Notes: a model not told the origin generated them from the letters alone. A stretch of DNA of 64,000 nt from Plotosus lineatus (GCA_024760905.1 CM045750.1:16947919-17011918); one strand, 5' to 3'; positions 10,753 to 22,496 are shown, counted from the stretch's first letter. Numbers and translations: made by a program.

Positions 10753-11478
10753 CTCTTTGTCCTTGGTCCTCATTGTACATTTGTTGATGTTCAGTGGACC
10801 TGACTCGTGGTCGGACTACTAGTTGATATGTAGTGGGTTATCCAGAGGTGTCACGGACATAGACCACATTTTAAACGGATGATCTGACGAGAAACACGTG
10901 GGAAAAGATAAATAACAGGTGTTTCATGGAGATCCACAGAAAAAAACTGAGGACTTCCTGCTTAACTACCATACAAGTACGTAACAGGTCTTTACTGGGT
11001 ATGAAGCAGACAACGACATACATCTGAGGTATCATGAGAGCCGAGAACATAAAGTCGGAGACGACTATCACCACTGGCGTTTCTTTCGCTATGCCTCTCT
11101 CTATTGGAGATCAGTTTACTCTATCTGGCAAGGTGGGTCAACTCCCTAAGATTCAACACACGAAAAGAACTGAAGCGAAGTTTTGAATTCCCATAATCAT
11201 CGATCTAACTATTGTTTCACTGATCAGTTCTTGCCTTGTGGTTTACTTCTGGCGCCGAATCACATTTGAAATATGACAGAATATCCAGAGGCATCAAAAC
11301 TGTCAACATGGATTTTCTGCCTGACTTAAAATAGTCAACACGTAAAATAAAACCAAAGCACAAAATTCATTAAACGTCCATCTCTTTGTCAGTCTGATCC
11401 TTATTAACTGTATGATTGAGATCCACATTATAGTCCATCATCTGTAATTTATATAATCAGTTCATCAAATTTTGGTTC
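10753..11478. other. Intron sequence without recognised features
   Basis: A 67-codon hydrophobic open frame on the minus strand (10871-11074) matches nothing I recognise. No repeat family is evident. Confidence 0.45.
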
Positions 11479-11479
11479 A

Positions 11480-11530
11480 GAATACTTTATTGAGCCCGGA
11501 GGAAATTGTGTGCACACAGTTGCTCCATAC
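11480..11530 (-). mobile_element. L2/Rex1-like LINE 3' end fragment
   Basis: ctttattgagcccggaggaaattg is the reverse of the common fish LINE tail that ends ...gggatcaataaag. Confidence 0.5.
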
Positions 11531-11614
11531 AAGTAGAGTGAGATAACGATAAAGTCTTGATGAAGAAATTTTAATAAAAAGACAAATATTTGTATCTAAA
11601 TAAATAAATAAATA

Positions 11615-11968
11615 ATGAGCTTCCTTCATCGGGCGGAGTGGCTCTCCGTTAGAGAGAGGTTGAGAAGCTCAGCCATCCAGGAGGAGCTCGAAGTAGAACC
11701 GCTGCTCCTCCGCATTGAGAGGAGCCAGTTGAGGTGGCTCAGGCATCTGGTTAGAATGCCTCCTGAATGCCTCCCTGGTGTGGTGAGTCGGGCATGTCCA
11801 ACCGTGAAGAGGCCTCTGGGTCGATCTGGAACATGCTGGAAGGATTATGTCTCAGTTTTTTCCCCTGGAAGAGCTGGAGGAAGTGGCTGGGGAGAGAAGT
11901 GGCTGTGGAGAGAAATGTCTGAACCTCACTGCTTCGGCTGCTGCCCCCGCGACCCGACTCAGGATTAA
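11615..11968 (+). pseudogene. Non-LTR retrotransposon C-terminal fragment
   Basis: The frame contains LSVRERLRSSAIQEEL, then RSQLRWLRHLVRMPPECLPG and RACPTVKRPLGRSGTCW, ending in CPRDPTQD. Many fish non-LTR reverse transcriptase proteins end with this RWFGHL-RMPPGRLP-GRPRTRW pattern. Only the last part is present, the tail has changed register relative to the usual RW-DY-S-L-WERLG pattern, and no reverse transcriptase core is visible. It is a 5'-truncated dead copy, preceded by an (AAAT)n run and ending shortly before cgatgacgatgataatg. Confidence 0.7.
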
Positions 11969-12001
11969 ACGAAGGACGATGACGATGATAATGTATTAAT
12001 C

Positions 12002-12060
12002 CCATGAGGGTAATTATTTCCTCTGCATTTAGCCCATCCATAGTGAACACACACAGTAAT
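12002..12060 (-). mobile_element. SINE-E fragment
   Basis: The segment tttcctctgcatttagcccatcc followed by agtgaacacac is the reverse of the tail at 50050-50110. Confidence 0.45.
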
Positions 12061-12096
12061 CTTTATAATATAAACTTCACTATGAATGCCTTGAGA

Positions 12097-12305
12097 TGAC
12101 ACATGTGGAAAATGCCTCACAGCAAGAAGGTCCTGGATTCAAGTCCTGGGCTGTGGAGTTTGCTCTCCGTGTTCTGGCATGGTTTTCCTCTGGCTACTCC
12201 GGTTTCCTCCCACAGACCCAAGATAGGCACATTAAGTTAATTGGCTGTTTCAAACCACTCTTAGGTGTGAGTGTAAGTGTGAATTTGTGTGTATTTGAAT
12301 ACAAT
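12097..12305 (+). mobile_element. SINE-A copy, 5' degenerate and 3' truncated
   Basis: cctcacagcaagaaggtcctgg, gtggagtttgct and actccggtttcctcccacag follow SINE-A order. Confidence 0.75.
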
Positions 12306-12346
12306 TTAATTGAACATAGTATCTTGATTAAAAAGATAATGTATTC

Positions 12347-12680
12347 GGCGGCACAGTGGCATAGTGGTTAGCAAGTTCACCTCACAGCAAGAAGCCCTGA
12401 GCCTTGGGTTCGAGTCCCAGCCTGGGTGTTTGTGTGTGGCGTTTGCATGTTCCTCCCATGCGTGCATGTTTTTCCTCCCAGTACTCTGGTTTCCCCCCAC
12501 AGTCCAAAAGCATCCACAGCAGCTGAACTGGCTGTATGAAATCACCCCTAGGCGTGAATGGTTGTGTAAGTGTTGACCCTGCAATGGCCTGGAGAACTAT
12601 GTAGGGTGTACCCAGCCATCACCTGGATTTGGCTGAGGCACACGCCTCCCCTAATTAGGAGGTTCATAAAATAAATGAAT
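12347..12680 (+). mobile_element. SINE-A copy, full length
   Basis: Head cggcggcacagtggcatagtgg with B box ggttcgagtcc, body, and 3' end ctaattaggaggttcataaaat with a short gaat tail. Confidence 0.82.
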
Positions 12681-12824
12681 GAGATCATGTATTCTAAACA
12701 GAGAGAAATACGTACAGATACACACCGAAGGTGCATTTTGTTCAGGTTGATCTTCACACGGGTTTTGGTTGAGACGAGAGTTCTATATTAGGACTGCGAC
12801 ACAACAAAAACCCTTCTGTTAGAG

Positions 12825-13036
12825 CAGTGGTTCTTAACCTTGTTGGCGGTACTGAACCCCACCAGTTTCATATGCTTATTCACCGAACCCTTTATTGAAA
12901 AATAAGATATGATTTTTTTTTTTTTTTTTTTCAAATTCAAGACATAGGTACTGTATATGTTTTTACTGGGGCACCAAAATGAACCGTGCATTAAAATCAC
13001 TGTGTACAAAGAACAAAACCAATAGAATGCATGAAC
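12825..13036 (+). mobile_element. hAT-like MITE left part
   Basis: It opens with cagtggttcttaacc, the usual terminus of hAT-type MITEs, followed by the gaaccccaccag body known from fish. The right end is missing, replaced by TIR-A sequence. Confidence 0.55.
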
Positions 13037-13212
13037 TCCCCCCATCAAAATTACTTACATTTTTATGTGAGGTGTGCATCTGTGTGCGCGCGTGCCACGT
13101 CTGTATGTGTGTGTATTTATATTTTATTTACATCTTATGCATTATTTTTGAATGTTTAATTGTTGTTATAAGCTTTTATAGCATTGAGTATATATTTATT
13201 GATATTACATAC
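13037..13212 (+). mobile_element. TIR-A internal fragment
   Basis: ccccatcaaaattacttac through gcattatttttgaatgttt and attgatatt match the TIR-A body; both ends are lacking. Confidence 0.6.
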
Positions 13213-13240
13213 ATCTTGAACTTTAACATTGGGCACTTCT

Positions 13241-13555
13241 ATGGGTGGCACGGTGGAATAGTAATTAGCATGTCCACCTCACAGCAAAAAGATCCTGGGT
13301 CCAATTCCCAGGCTCAGGTGTTTCTACCCGCAGTTCTTCTCGTGCTTCTCCGAGTACTCTAGTTTTCTTCCTCAGTCCAAAGACATGTACATCTGGTGAA
13401 CTGGCTGTTCCAAATTGCCCGTAGATGAGTGTGAATGGTTGTGTGTGTTTTCCTGTGATGGTCTTGCAGAGTTCTGGGTGCACTCTGCCTTCCAGTGTTC
13501 ACTGAGCTACGCTTTAGCTGACCCACAAATCTAGTAGGAATAAGCGGTTTGGCAA
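13241..13555 (+). mobile_element. SINE-A copy, full length
   Basis: gggtggcacggtggaatagt head, intact body, and taggaataagcggtttggc 3' end. Confidence 0.82.
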
Positions 13556-14116
13556 ATAATTGAGATGACCGACATTATATTCTGTGTCAGAAACAATCTG
13601 ATTGGTTGACACATGAGCATTAAGTCATGTATGGAAAGTTAGCTGGTAGCAAGTAGCATGGTGTGCTATGATCTTTAGAGACAGAATTCATACGCTAGAT
13701 GTGGAGTTTGTTGTGGACTAGCAAGCCAAAGGGTACAGGAAACAAAACCCAACGTGAAACAAGCAGCATGTCGCCAGCTAACAAATATAAACTAAGAAAA
13801 ACAAGGAAAAGAAAATACCAACAACATTGAACACTGGAAAACTAGAACACAACAAAAAAAAAAAAAACAAGGCTGACGCCATGAAGGCTGATGAAAGGCG
13901 CTACAGCCCGTATATAGGCCCGAGTCCACTTACTGATCGTGAGCGTAAATACCTCCTACTACGGGAAACACAATTTGCCGGCCAATCAAAAGTGGTGTTG
14001 TGACTTCACCAAAGCTTTTACAGACTCGGATAAAGACTGTTTGTTTAGTAGCAAGCGAATAGCAGTATCTGAAGTTATATAAATAAGATCCACATTAAAA
14101 AGACTGTATAATATAT
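13556..14116. other. Intron sequence without recognised features
   Basis: It has an A tract near 13853; no element or coding signal is recognised. Confidence 0.45.
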
Positions 14117-14138
14117 TACATATTAACCTTGTTTGCTC

Positions 14139-14215
14139 GGTCTGTACAGAGAAACCTCGTTTTTAGGCTGAGTTTTAAGCTAAAGACCTCGGGTTGAGAT
14201 TTCTCTGTACAGACC
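14139..14215. repeat. 16-bp inverted repeat, possible small MITE
   Basis: ggtctgtacagagaaa (14139-14154) is exactly inverted at 14200-14215. Weaker pairing extends outward to tattaacc on both sides. A related sequence, gatttctttgtacaaccgag, lies near 18955, so this is a repeated element. Confidence 0.55.
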
Positions 14216-14773
14216 TCGCACTCGGTTAATATTACAGAACCATTTTACTTTCATGTCCTCATTGGTAGTTTTGGGGTTAATTGGTAACCTGGTTCCAATG
14301 CCTGGGGACAGAAGCAGGTTAATTAGAGTCTGAGATCTGAGCCCCTTGCAAGCCTTGGCTGATTTAATCAGAAGGAGTTGGAGTCTGGCACAAGTTTGCC
14401 TGCCTAGGGGTCTGGAAAATGTCAAAGATTGACACATCATCACTTCAGGGAGGCTAAACTGGATTTTAGAACTGTACAGCCTACCCATGTGCCTCTCTGT
14501 CCTCAAACGCCAACAAGGTCTGCCGATATCTAAAAAAAAAAAAAAATTCTGATAAATGATAAAGATTCTTGCACTTGAATCCACAATCCTACATTATACA
14601 TCAGTTGGTGTTTGTAAAACAGAACATTGCAGAGATACTTGGAGGTTTTAGTCAGTGGAATAATCTGTTATTGTTGCTTCCTAGCAAAGCAAATTATGTG
14701 CGATAAAATTCTCACCAGTGGTGATTCCTGTTTACTGTTGTTTGCATCTTTTACTATTTACAGATTTAAAACC

Positions 14774-15135
14774 GAGTGGCACGGTGGCGTAGTGATTAGC
14801 ATATCCGCCTCAAAGAGAGAGGGTTTCGAGTCCCAGGCTCAGTAGAGGCATTTCAATGTGGAGTTTGCATGTTGTCACCATGCCATGTGTGGGTTTTCTA
14901 TAAGTACTCCGCTTTTCTCCGACAGTCCAAAGACATGCAGATTAGCCTAATTGGCTGTTTTAAATTACCCCTAGGTGTGTCTGTGTGTGTGTCTGTGTGT
15001 GTGTCTGTGTGTGTGTCTGTGTGTGTGTTGGCCCTGTGATAGTCTGGTTAGTTGTTCAGGTTGTACTGCATCTTTTCCTAGTGTTGGCTGAGAAATCCTA
15101 GTAGGATTAAGCAGTTTCACAAACGAGTTGAGTGA
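14774..15135 (+). mobile_element. SINE-A copy with internal (GTGTGTGTCT)n
   Basis: Head gtggcacggtggcgtagtga, body, and ggattaagcagtttcac end. The segment after ctaggtgtg has expanded into about five 10-bp units at 14976-15028. Confidence 0.8.
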
Positions 15136-15239
15136 TGATATTTAAAACCAAAGCAGCTCCGGACTAAACTAGATTTTGTTTAGCTGCTTTTTATTAAATC
15201 TATACAAAAAAAATTAAAAATTTTTAAAAAGCTAATTTT

Positions 15240-15258
15240 CCTCTGGGATTTATAAAGT
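15240..15258 (+). mobile_element. LINE 3' tail fragment leading into TCTG array
   Basis: cctctgggatttataaagtatctg is a variant of the ...gggatcaataaagtatct tail of L2/Rex1-like LINEs, which naturally end in short tandem repeats. Confidence 0.45.
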
Positions 15259-15446
15259 ATCTGTCTGTTTGTCTGTCTGACTGCCTGTATGTCTGTCCAT
15301 CTATTTATCTGTCTGTCTGTATGTCTGTCTGTATCAATCTGTCTGTCTGTCTGTCTATCTGTCTACTTGTCTGTCTTTTCTGCCTGTCTGTCTTCCTGTC
15401 TATCTGTCTGTTTGTCTGTCTATCTCTCTCTCTCTCTCTCTGTCTA

Positions 15447-15478
<32 letters not shown>

Positions 15479-15736
15479 CCTGCCTGTAAGTCTGTCCATC
15501 TATTTATCTGTCTGTCTGCCTGTATCAATCTGTCTGTCTGTCTATCTGTCTGTCTATCTATATGTCTATCTATCTGTCTACTTGTCTGTCTTTTCTGCCT
15601 GTCTGTCTTCCTATCTATCTGTCTGTTTGTATGTCTATCTATCTCTCTCTCTGTGTCTATCTATCTGTCTGTCTGTCTGCCCGTCTTTCTGTCTCTCTGT
15701 CTGTCTATCTATCTGTCTGTCTGTCTACCTATCTAA
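15259..15736. repeat. (TCTG)n/(TCTA)n array with higher-order duplication
   Basis: About 480 bp of imperfect tctg and tcta units. A roughly 200-bp segment is duplicated: tccatctatttatctg recurs 199 bp apart (15296, 15495) and cttgtctgtcttttctgcct recurs 215 bp apart (15366, 15581). Both strands are open over long stretches only because of the unit. Confidence 0.93.
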
Positions 15737-16256
15737 GGGGGAGGAATGCACGGTCCAGTGCACACATGTGGAATTACTGTATGCTTATTTTAGCTTCACA
15801 AATATGAAAACCACATGGTTTTTTTTTAACCCATTATACAGTACTATTGATAGAATAGCGATACCATGGACTCCACACAAGGCCGCCACATTTCATACTT
15901 TTGGTTTCCTCATCAGGGCAAAGTAGCTCTATGTAATTCAGTTGATATAAAAGTTAATTGCTGAACAGAAAATACTTTTAATCATTTTAATGGCATCTTT
16001 TAAATGTTCTGCACATTGTTACATATAAATTGACCTGCAATATCTCTATTAGCATCTTACCTCAGAATCCGAGCATCATGTCTATAAGTTGCACATGATT
16101 AGATTCAAAGCATTAGGTTCTCTCTTTTGGTTAGAAATTTATGAAGGGCACGATCCCTCGGTTAGTCCGACTTCTTAATAATATGGAAAGACATGAATAT
16201 TACATTCCATATATATTCACAGAAGATTAGCTGATAACAGAGGGTCCGAAGTGGCA
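15737..16256. other. Intron sequence without recognised features
   Basis: No repeat family or coding signal recognised. Confidence 0.45.
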
Positions 16257-16490
16257 CTTTTACCCACATACTTGCTGAACTGCTTAAAACCATTCACACT
16301 CACAAATGGGATAGTTTGGAACAGCCCCATTATCTTAATGTGCATGTCTGTGGAAGGAAACCAGAGTTCCCAGAGGAAACCCACATACCCACTATAAGAA
16401 CATACAAATTCCACACAGAAATGCCACGCCTGGGACTCTAACCCAGGACCTTACTGCTGGGAGTTAGATGTGTTATCATGCAAGCTGAAA
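16257..16490 (-). mobile_element. SINE-A copy, 3' truncated
   Basis: The reverse SINE-A body with ggaaggaaaccagagttccc, cacacagaaatgcc and the reversed head ggaccttactgctgggag. Confidence 0.75.
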
Positions 16491-16499
16491 TCAGTCATC

Positions 16500-16772
16500 T
16501 TGTTCAACCATATTTTATGAGCCCTCTCTCTGGTCAAAGAAGCATTAGAAAGCATAGCCAGCACTCTTAGCATAATGTATGAACTCTGGCATAAATCCTC
16601 AATCTATTACTCAAGAGACATGCCATGATGTCATTATTTTAGTTTGTACCCGCCCACATTTTCTAATGAATCTAATTCTAATTTCCTACTATACTTAACT
16701 ACTATGACCTCGAGGAAGTAATTAATAATGAACACCATTAATATTAACATGGTCTTACTTGTGCTTCATGTC

Positions 16773-16833
<61 letters not shown>

Positions 16834-17525
16834 AAGGTTAAAACCTCCCACTTATGAAGTCTACTTTATGCAAAAAAACCAACAGCAATAAAACAAATAG
16901 TACACCTCCACATTATATTCATTCTGATTCATGCATTAATTGTTATTTACATCCCTGTCACATACTAACACATCTATACTAGCACCTATCACATTCATCC
17001 CGATAATACACTGCTGTAAGCATCTGAACTATTACTTTAAGGTGTTCAGCACATTTTCTTCCCACGACCAGATTGTAGTCGCCTTTTTCTATCCGAGGCC
17101 AAGTTTCCACTGGCTGCTGGACGCCTGTGCGTATAGTGAGGGGGTCAGTGTTTCTGTGAGGCCCTTTCAGGATTATCCATGGTGCCATATGTTGTATGAA
17201 GGGACTGCATATGGCTTTGCTTTTGAACGGTCTGCACATGAAATTGTTCACAAGACATAAGAGAATGACCTTTCAAAGCAGCCGTGTTATCTGTAATGCT
17301 TATCGTTCTCACATCACAGAGCATGGTGTTGTCTTCACATCCTCAGCTCTGCTTTTAAGAATGTCCTGAATCAATAGAACGCTCTATAGCTTGTACTGAA
17401 TGATGAAAAACAGCATTGTGTGACAACAAACATACTTTGGTGAAGTATCATGACTCATCACGATACAATATAGAGATGTGTAGCAGGATCCGACTAAACA
17501 TCCAATCATTTTGTTACCTTGGCTG

Positions 17526-17528
<3 letters not shown>
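16500..17528. other. Intron sequence with a (CA)n microsatellite
   Basis: A (CA)n of about 57 bp lies at 16775-16831. The rest shows no recognised element; the 106-codon plus-strand open frame at 16940-17260 has no recognisable motif. Confidence 0.5.

Positions 17529-17615
<87 letters not shown>
17529..17615. repeat. (AT)n followed by poly-T
   Basis: About 60 bp of at dinucleotides pass directly into a run of about 27 T. Confidence 0.95.
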
Positions 17616-17618
<3 letters not shown>

Positions 17619-17878
17619 CTGTGAGGACTGTTTACTACAGCAATTTCATTTCAAGCAGAACAGCTCTGGCCTCAAACATTTCATTTAATTATGTAAATCT
17701 GTATATATATAGAATTCAAATGATTGTTGCTTTCCATTCACCCAGAATGTAGCTCAGCTCAAAAATGTAATATTTAAAACAAACTTCCCAATCCTGGCTG
17801 GCAGGACACGATTTTTATCATATTCCTGCTGCAATTATGATGCAGAGTAAATAATGTTCACTCACTTTTTACTCAGTC

Positions 17879-18175
17879 ACTCGTTTTCTGAACCACTTAA
17901 TCCTATTAGGGCCGCAGGGAACCGACACTGGGCGAAGGCAGAATACTCTCCGAACAGCTCGCCAGACGATTGCAGGACAACACCCACACAACCATTCACA
18001 CCTAGGGGCAATTTGGAACAGCCAGTTAGCCTAACATGCCGAACAAGAAACCAGAGTACCGGAGAATGCAATAACAGGAGAACATGGAAACCCCAAAGAA
18101 ATGCTCCGGTCAAGTCTGGGACCTTCTTGCTGTGAGGCGAATGTGCTCACTGCTACACCACTGTGCTGCCCAGAA
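17879..18175 (-). mobile_element. SINE-A copy, near full length
   Basis: Reverse order of tail, body and head (ctgctacaccactgtgctgc). Flanking agagtaaataat (about 17844) and agaataaataat (about 18172) look like a target duplication. Confidence 0.8.
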
Positions 18176-18179
18176 TAAA

Positions 18180-19491
18180 TAATATTTGTTATAATTATAG
18201 AGGTAAGGGGATTGTGACTGGGTACTGGATTTGCCTCTGTAATTAGGATATTGATACGACATATTGGAGCCACTCTGGATAATTGGCTGGTTTATGATTT
18301 GAAATAACTTTTTTTTTTGACTGGCACTGACTAATAAATATAAAATTAGGAACTGACTGAAGGCGGAGCTTCTAATACATATCTCTATGATAGGTGTCCG
18401 AGGCTGGTGTTATAAAAGTAGCGAGGCTCTTTTAAGGGCTGAATCAACTTCATAAATAAATAAATCTCCCCTGCATTTCCTGACTACAGTCCGAAGTAAC
18501 AAAGGAAAGATTAACACTCAGTTTCATTTTCTCCACTTTTCACTCTCTGATTTCCACCTTTATTTGTATTACCTGTCTTATTAGTCTAATTATCCGTTTA
18601 ACAAGTTCATGTTGAATGCTGCAGTTAATGTTTGGTGGTGTTTTGCTTGGCGAAAGTTTGTCTAGTTAAATTATGTGTTGCTTTATTCTGTGTGAGTCTG
18701 AGCAGTGGTGTATAAGCCTTTTTTTGTTTGTTTCAGTTTCATTATTAATAATAAATAATTGTAGTTGTTTTCTTTTAACTGGTAACCGCAGCCTTACTGG
18801 GATTCTCGTGGGGTTACGGACATGGAACAACCATCCAAATCATGTTCTTTGCCCAGAGGGCTCTGTTCAGAACCTCGAATATTTCAGTTCTAAAAAAGGC
18901 ATGGCAAAATATAAGCTACAAATTGAGTAACACTGAAAGTACAAAAAAGTCTGAGATTTCTTTGTACAACCGAGCAAATGAAGTTAATAACTGGTTTATT
19001 ATGTGCCATTTCAAAATGGTGACCTTATTTATTTGCTTCAGGAGCAGTTACATTTTTTTCATTCCAACTTGAGTTTTATCGCCAAACTGCCCTCTTCTAA
19101 ACAAGGCGTCTTCATTCATGTCTTTGAGGTCGTTGGTAGCATTCAGCTTGTTTTCCTTCCCGTGATGAGCAGGGGCTTTCAGACTTCTTGGAATTTTGTA
19201 AACTTTTTTCCCTTATGACATTTCTCGCTTACCCTTTCTTCGTGATGAAAATAGTGGAAGCTTGCTTAAGATCGCAGCACACAATAGCTGGCTAACAGTT
19301 AAGTTGAAGGTCAGATCCACCCCAGTTTAGATTTGATATTTATTGCCGGTGTGTCAATCAATGAGATTACTCATACTGTTGTTGCCTAATTATATGGACA
19401 TCGAAAACATGACATGACTAATTAAAAAATTCACCTAGTTGAACAGATGAAGACAAAACTTGCTATGACGAATATATTGTATAAGTTAAAT
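18180..19491. other. Intron sequence; second copy of the 14139 repeat near 18946-18996
   Basis: The only repeat I can relate is gagatttctttgtacaacc, similar to the inverted repeat at 14139-14215. No exon is recognisable. Confidence 0.4.
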
Positions 19492-19675
19492 CATGGGTGG
19501 GACGGTAGTGTACTGATTAGCACACCCGCATCACAGCAAGAAGGTGCTGGGTTTGAATTTTAGTATCAGCAAGGGTGTGAAATTTGCAAAAATGTTCTTC
19601 CTGTGTTGGCATGGGTTTCCTCCCTGAGTCGTAAGACATGCACATTAAGATAAGTGAAAGGTCCAAATGGGATGT

Positions 19676-20362
19676 TCAGTTTTTGTACCATTTTCTGTAA
19701 ATGGTTAAAAAAAAAAAAAAGGTAAGTCTGTTGGGTTTTTACACCCGAGCCTCGTGGCTCATCAGGCCGGTGCTTATCCCCGGTTTCCGTAGCGTGAAGC
19801 GACTAGGAGTTCAACTCCTCCTGGATGGGACGCTAGTCCATCGCAGGTTGCCTTCCCAGTATATTTTACTGGTACCCATTTATACTGCTGGGTGAACAGA
19901 GGCACACTTGTGGTTGAGACCTTGCCCAGGGGTCTTAGCACAGAGAGGGTCTCGGTGGGATTCGAACTCACAACCTCCTGATCATGAGCACAGCACCCTA
20001 ACCACTACGCCGCCGACCCCATATTTTCTGTAAATGCTTAATCCTAATTAGGGTCACAGGGAGGCTGGTGCCCATCCCAGCCAACTCCGGGTGAGGGCAG
20101 AGTACACCCTGGACAGCTCACCAGGCCATCGCAGGGTGGAGGCAAGCTGACAGCTTTGCAGCTACTCTTGTCAAAAGTCAGCAATGGTTCTTTTACATGA
20201 ACCTCACACCACAGACAGTGAGAGACATGGCCAGCCTTTGATATCCCAGTTAGCTGCAATGGGGGGACAGGACAATGACAACCCGATGAGAGTGGGACTC
20301 GAACCCCCAACCTTTGGATCAGTGAACCAGCGCCCTATACCACTAGGCTACCACTGCCCATC
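19676..20362 (-). mobile_element. SINE-B/A chimera, itself split by SINE-C
   Basis: On the minus strand: SINE-B head with B box ggttcgagtcc-like sequence, SINE-B body to the gctgcaaagctgtcagc region, then SINE-A 3' end. It is bounded by its own 13-bp duplication. SINE-C sits in its tail (19704-20022). Confidence 0.85.
19704..20022 (-). mobile_element. SINE-C, near full length
   Basis: The tRNA-like head ggccggcggcgtagtggtta with B box gttcgaatcc lies at the right; body tgggcaaggtctcaacca and tactgggaaggcaacc; tail with acttacc and a T run at the left. It is flanked by a perfect 14-bp duplication, attttctgtaaatg (19690-19703 and 20023-20036). Confidence 0.88.
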
Positions 20363-20545
20363 CCAAATGGGATGTGAGTGTGAATATTTGTGTGTGTGTA
20401 TGTGTGTGTGGTGGCTCTGCAATGGTCTGACATGCTGTTCAGGGTGTACCCCACCTTTTCCCAGTATCGGCAGAGATAGGCTTCATCCTCCATGTGATGA
20501 TAGGATTAAAGGGTTTGTAAAATAGTAGGAAGGGTAGATGGTAAA

Positions 20546-21712
20546 TCCTTAAGATGTATCTGAAGCTAAGAGGATTTTAAGGGCCTTTCAGAGGGGCCCA
20601 AAAAGGCGCAGCTTGGTGATGCTGAAATTCAACTTCAGTATTTTCTGATTGGTCGTCCAGAGATGCCGAGAAGCCTATCGACCAGCTTTTGTATTATTTC
20701 AGTGCAGTACAGTGCCACATGCTGACTGACTGACCACAAGGAAATATGATCTGTCACCGAAGAGTTATAGAGCGGTAGCGTCTGCCGTCTGATGTCTTAC
20801 ACACACTCATTCATATCATCATCATCATCATCATCATCACAAAAGAGCACATCTGCGTAAAAGAACATGATTATGTAGTGATGCAGTGGGAATAAATTTT
20901 TGCCTTCATGGTTCCATTTCTGTCTTTACTGCGTTCAAATGAGCAAAGGCAGTAGGGTTCTATTTTAAGCCTTTGTTTACACAGCATGTCTGTTTGAATT
21001 AGCACGAGCATATGTGTTGTTCTACTCCGGGGTCTGTTATCACACTGACCAGAGTCTTGTAACTGGCTTCCGACAGCACCATTTCACGTCCCAGACCGAC
21101 ATGGCTGTCACAGGATGCATGAAGAAAGATGTCTGCGTTGCGTAGTCAAACATTTACCTGTTAATGCCTGCTCACACATTGCCGTCAAGCCAATGCATAT
21201 CGTGCTGTTTACTGATTTGCCAGGACAGAACGTGGACTAGAACAAAAAAAAGTTAATTAATTAAAGGGGGAGGAGTTTTGACAGATTTCCTGTGACGTTC
21301 CAGAAGATATTTTAACCATCAGCTGAATTTTGTTTCTGCTCGTTCCCTCACTTTCCTTTTTTAATGCATTTTGGCAGTGCTATTTGAAGCTGTGAAGGAG
21401 TATAAGTGCTGTACCAACAGCCCAAACTGTATTTTCTGCTTAATGAGGAGAAAGTGTGGAAGAGAGAAAAAAAAAAAGAGATCGAGAAAGTGTATTGTAG
21501 AAATGGCCTTGAGGTATTTCTATGCCTCTCATTGAGGAAGAGTAGGAGTCTGTCGACTTGGAGATCTGTTTTAATCTATGGTTCTGTTCTCATGCAATTT
21601 TTTTTTTTTTTTTTTTTTTTTTTACTTCTGCACTTGCGAGGCTGCATCTCTGAAAACCTAATAAGACAGAAAAAATTTCAAGCTTGGAGGCAGAACTCTG
21701 AAAATCACAGTA
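20546..21712. other. Intron sequence without recognised genes
   Basis: It contains an (ATC)n run at about 20817-20838 and a T tract at 21599-21623. Nothing else is recognised. Confidence 0.45.
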
Positions 21713-22480
21713 CAGTGGTACCTCACCTTACGAAACTCATCCATTCCAGAGCCTTTTTCTGAACCTGGATTTTTCGTAAATTGAACCGCAGTTTACATGT
21801 AAAATGCGTGATTCGTTCCAAGGCCCCCAATACTACCCCCTAAACCCTTTAAAAATGATAAAAGTATACTTTTTAAGACCTCCTTCTGCTTCAATATCGT
21901 ACCGATGGTAGACGGGTTTGGCCATATTCCTTTGTGATATCACTCGACCACATGCCACGGGACCGCTTCCTCTTTTCACTCGCACCGGAAATCACACATG
22001 CACGCGTGTGTGTGCGCGCGTGTGTGTATGCGCACGTGTGGTCACCATGTCTTCTTAGCGGAGTTATAATCTTATCATGTTTATGAAAGGTTAAAAGTCT
22101 GTGTCAAAAAACCATGAAACAACAGTAACGCTGTCCTTTACACGAAAAGCATTATGGGAGAAATCATTATGCAGCTCTCCTAGGCAATGGGATGGAGCTG
22201 CGTCATCCCTCCTAGCGAATGGGAGGCCAGCGGGGAAGGATGTTGGGAGATAGCCAATGGGATGGAGCTGCGTCATCCCTCCTAGCGAATGGGAGGCCAG
22301 CGGGGCAGGATGTTGGAAGATAGTCAGTGGGAAAGCAGCTCATGCATTGTTTGAATGGCGCATTTGGCACGTTTCGTAACGAGAACTCATTTCGTATACA
22401 CAGACAAAAAATTTTAGAAAATGTTTTTCGTAGCCTGGATTTTTCGTTTTCTGGGACTATCGTAAGGTGCAGTACCACTG
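21713..22480. mobile_element. TIR-B transposon, full length
   Basis: Left CAGTGGTACCTCACCTTACG and inverted right CAGTGGTACTGCACCTTACG, with TA on both sides (21711-21712 and 22481-22482). The 768-bp body is non-coding, holds a direct duplication of ccaatgggatggagctgcgt around 22187 and 22256, and a GT/GC-rich simple tract near 22000. Confidence 0.85.
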
Positions 22481-22496
22481 TACTGGATTGTTTTAA

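Larger units (their letters stand above)
19492..20545 (+). mobile_element. SINE-A copy interrupted by two later SINEs
   Basis: The 5' part is 19492-19675 and the 3' part resumes at 20363 and runs to about 20545. A 13-bp duplication, ccaaatgggatgt (19663-19675 and 20363-20375), marks where a SINE-B/A chimera entered. Confidence 0.85.

Noticed and set aside
10871..11074. 67-codon hydrophobic minus-strand frame that looks like a membrane segment
   Set aside because: No homologue recognised, no splice context, and its length is within chance expectation.
11615..11968. Considered as a host gene exon
   Set aside because: The RWLRHLVRMPPECLPG-type sequence is characteristic of fish non-LTR retrotransposon C-termini and is 5' truncated.
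15289..15926. Long open frames of repeated CLSVCLSV on the plus strand and TDRQTDRQ on the minus strand
   Set aside because: Translation of the TCTG array in both directions; not coding.
20817..20838. Possible CRISPR-like or direct repeat arrays in the window
   Set aside because: All short repeats here are simple trinucleotide or dinucleotide runs without unique spacers, and the sequence is vertebrate.
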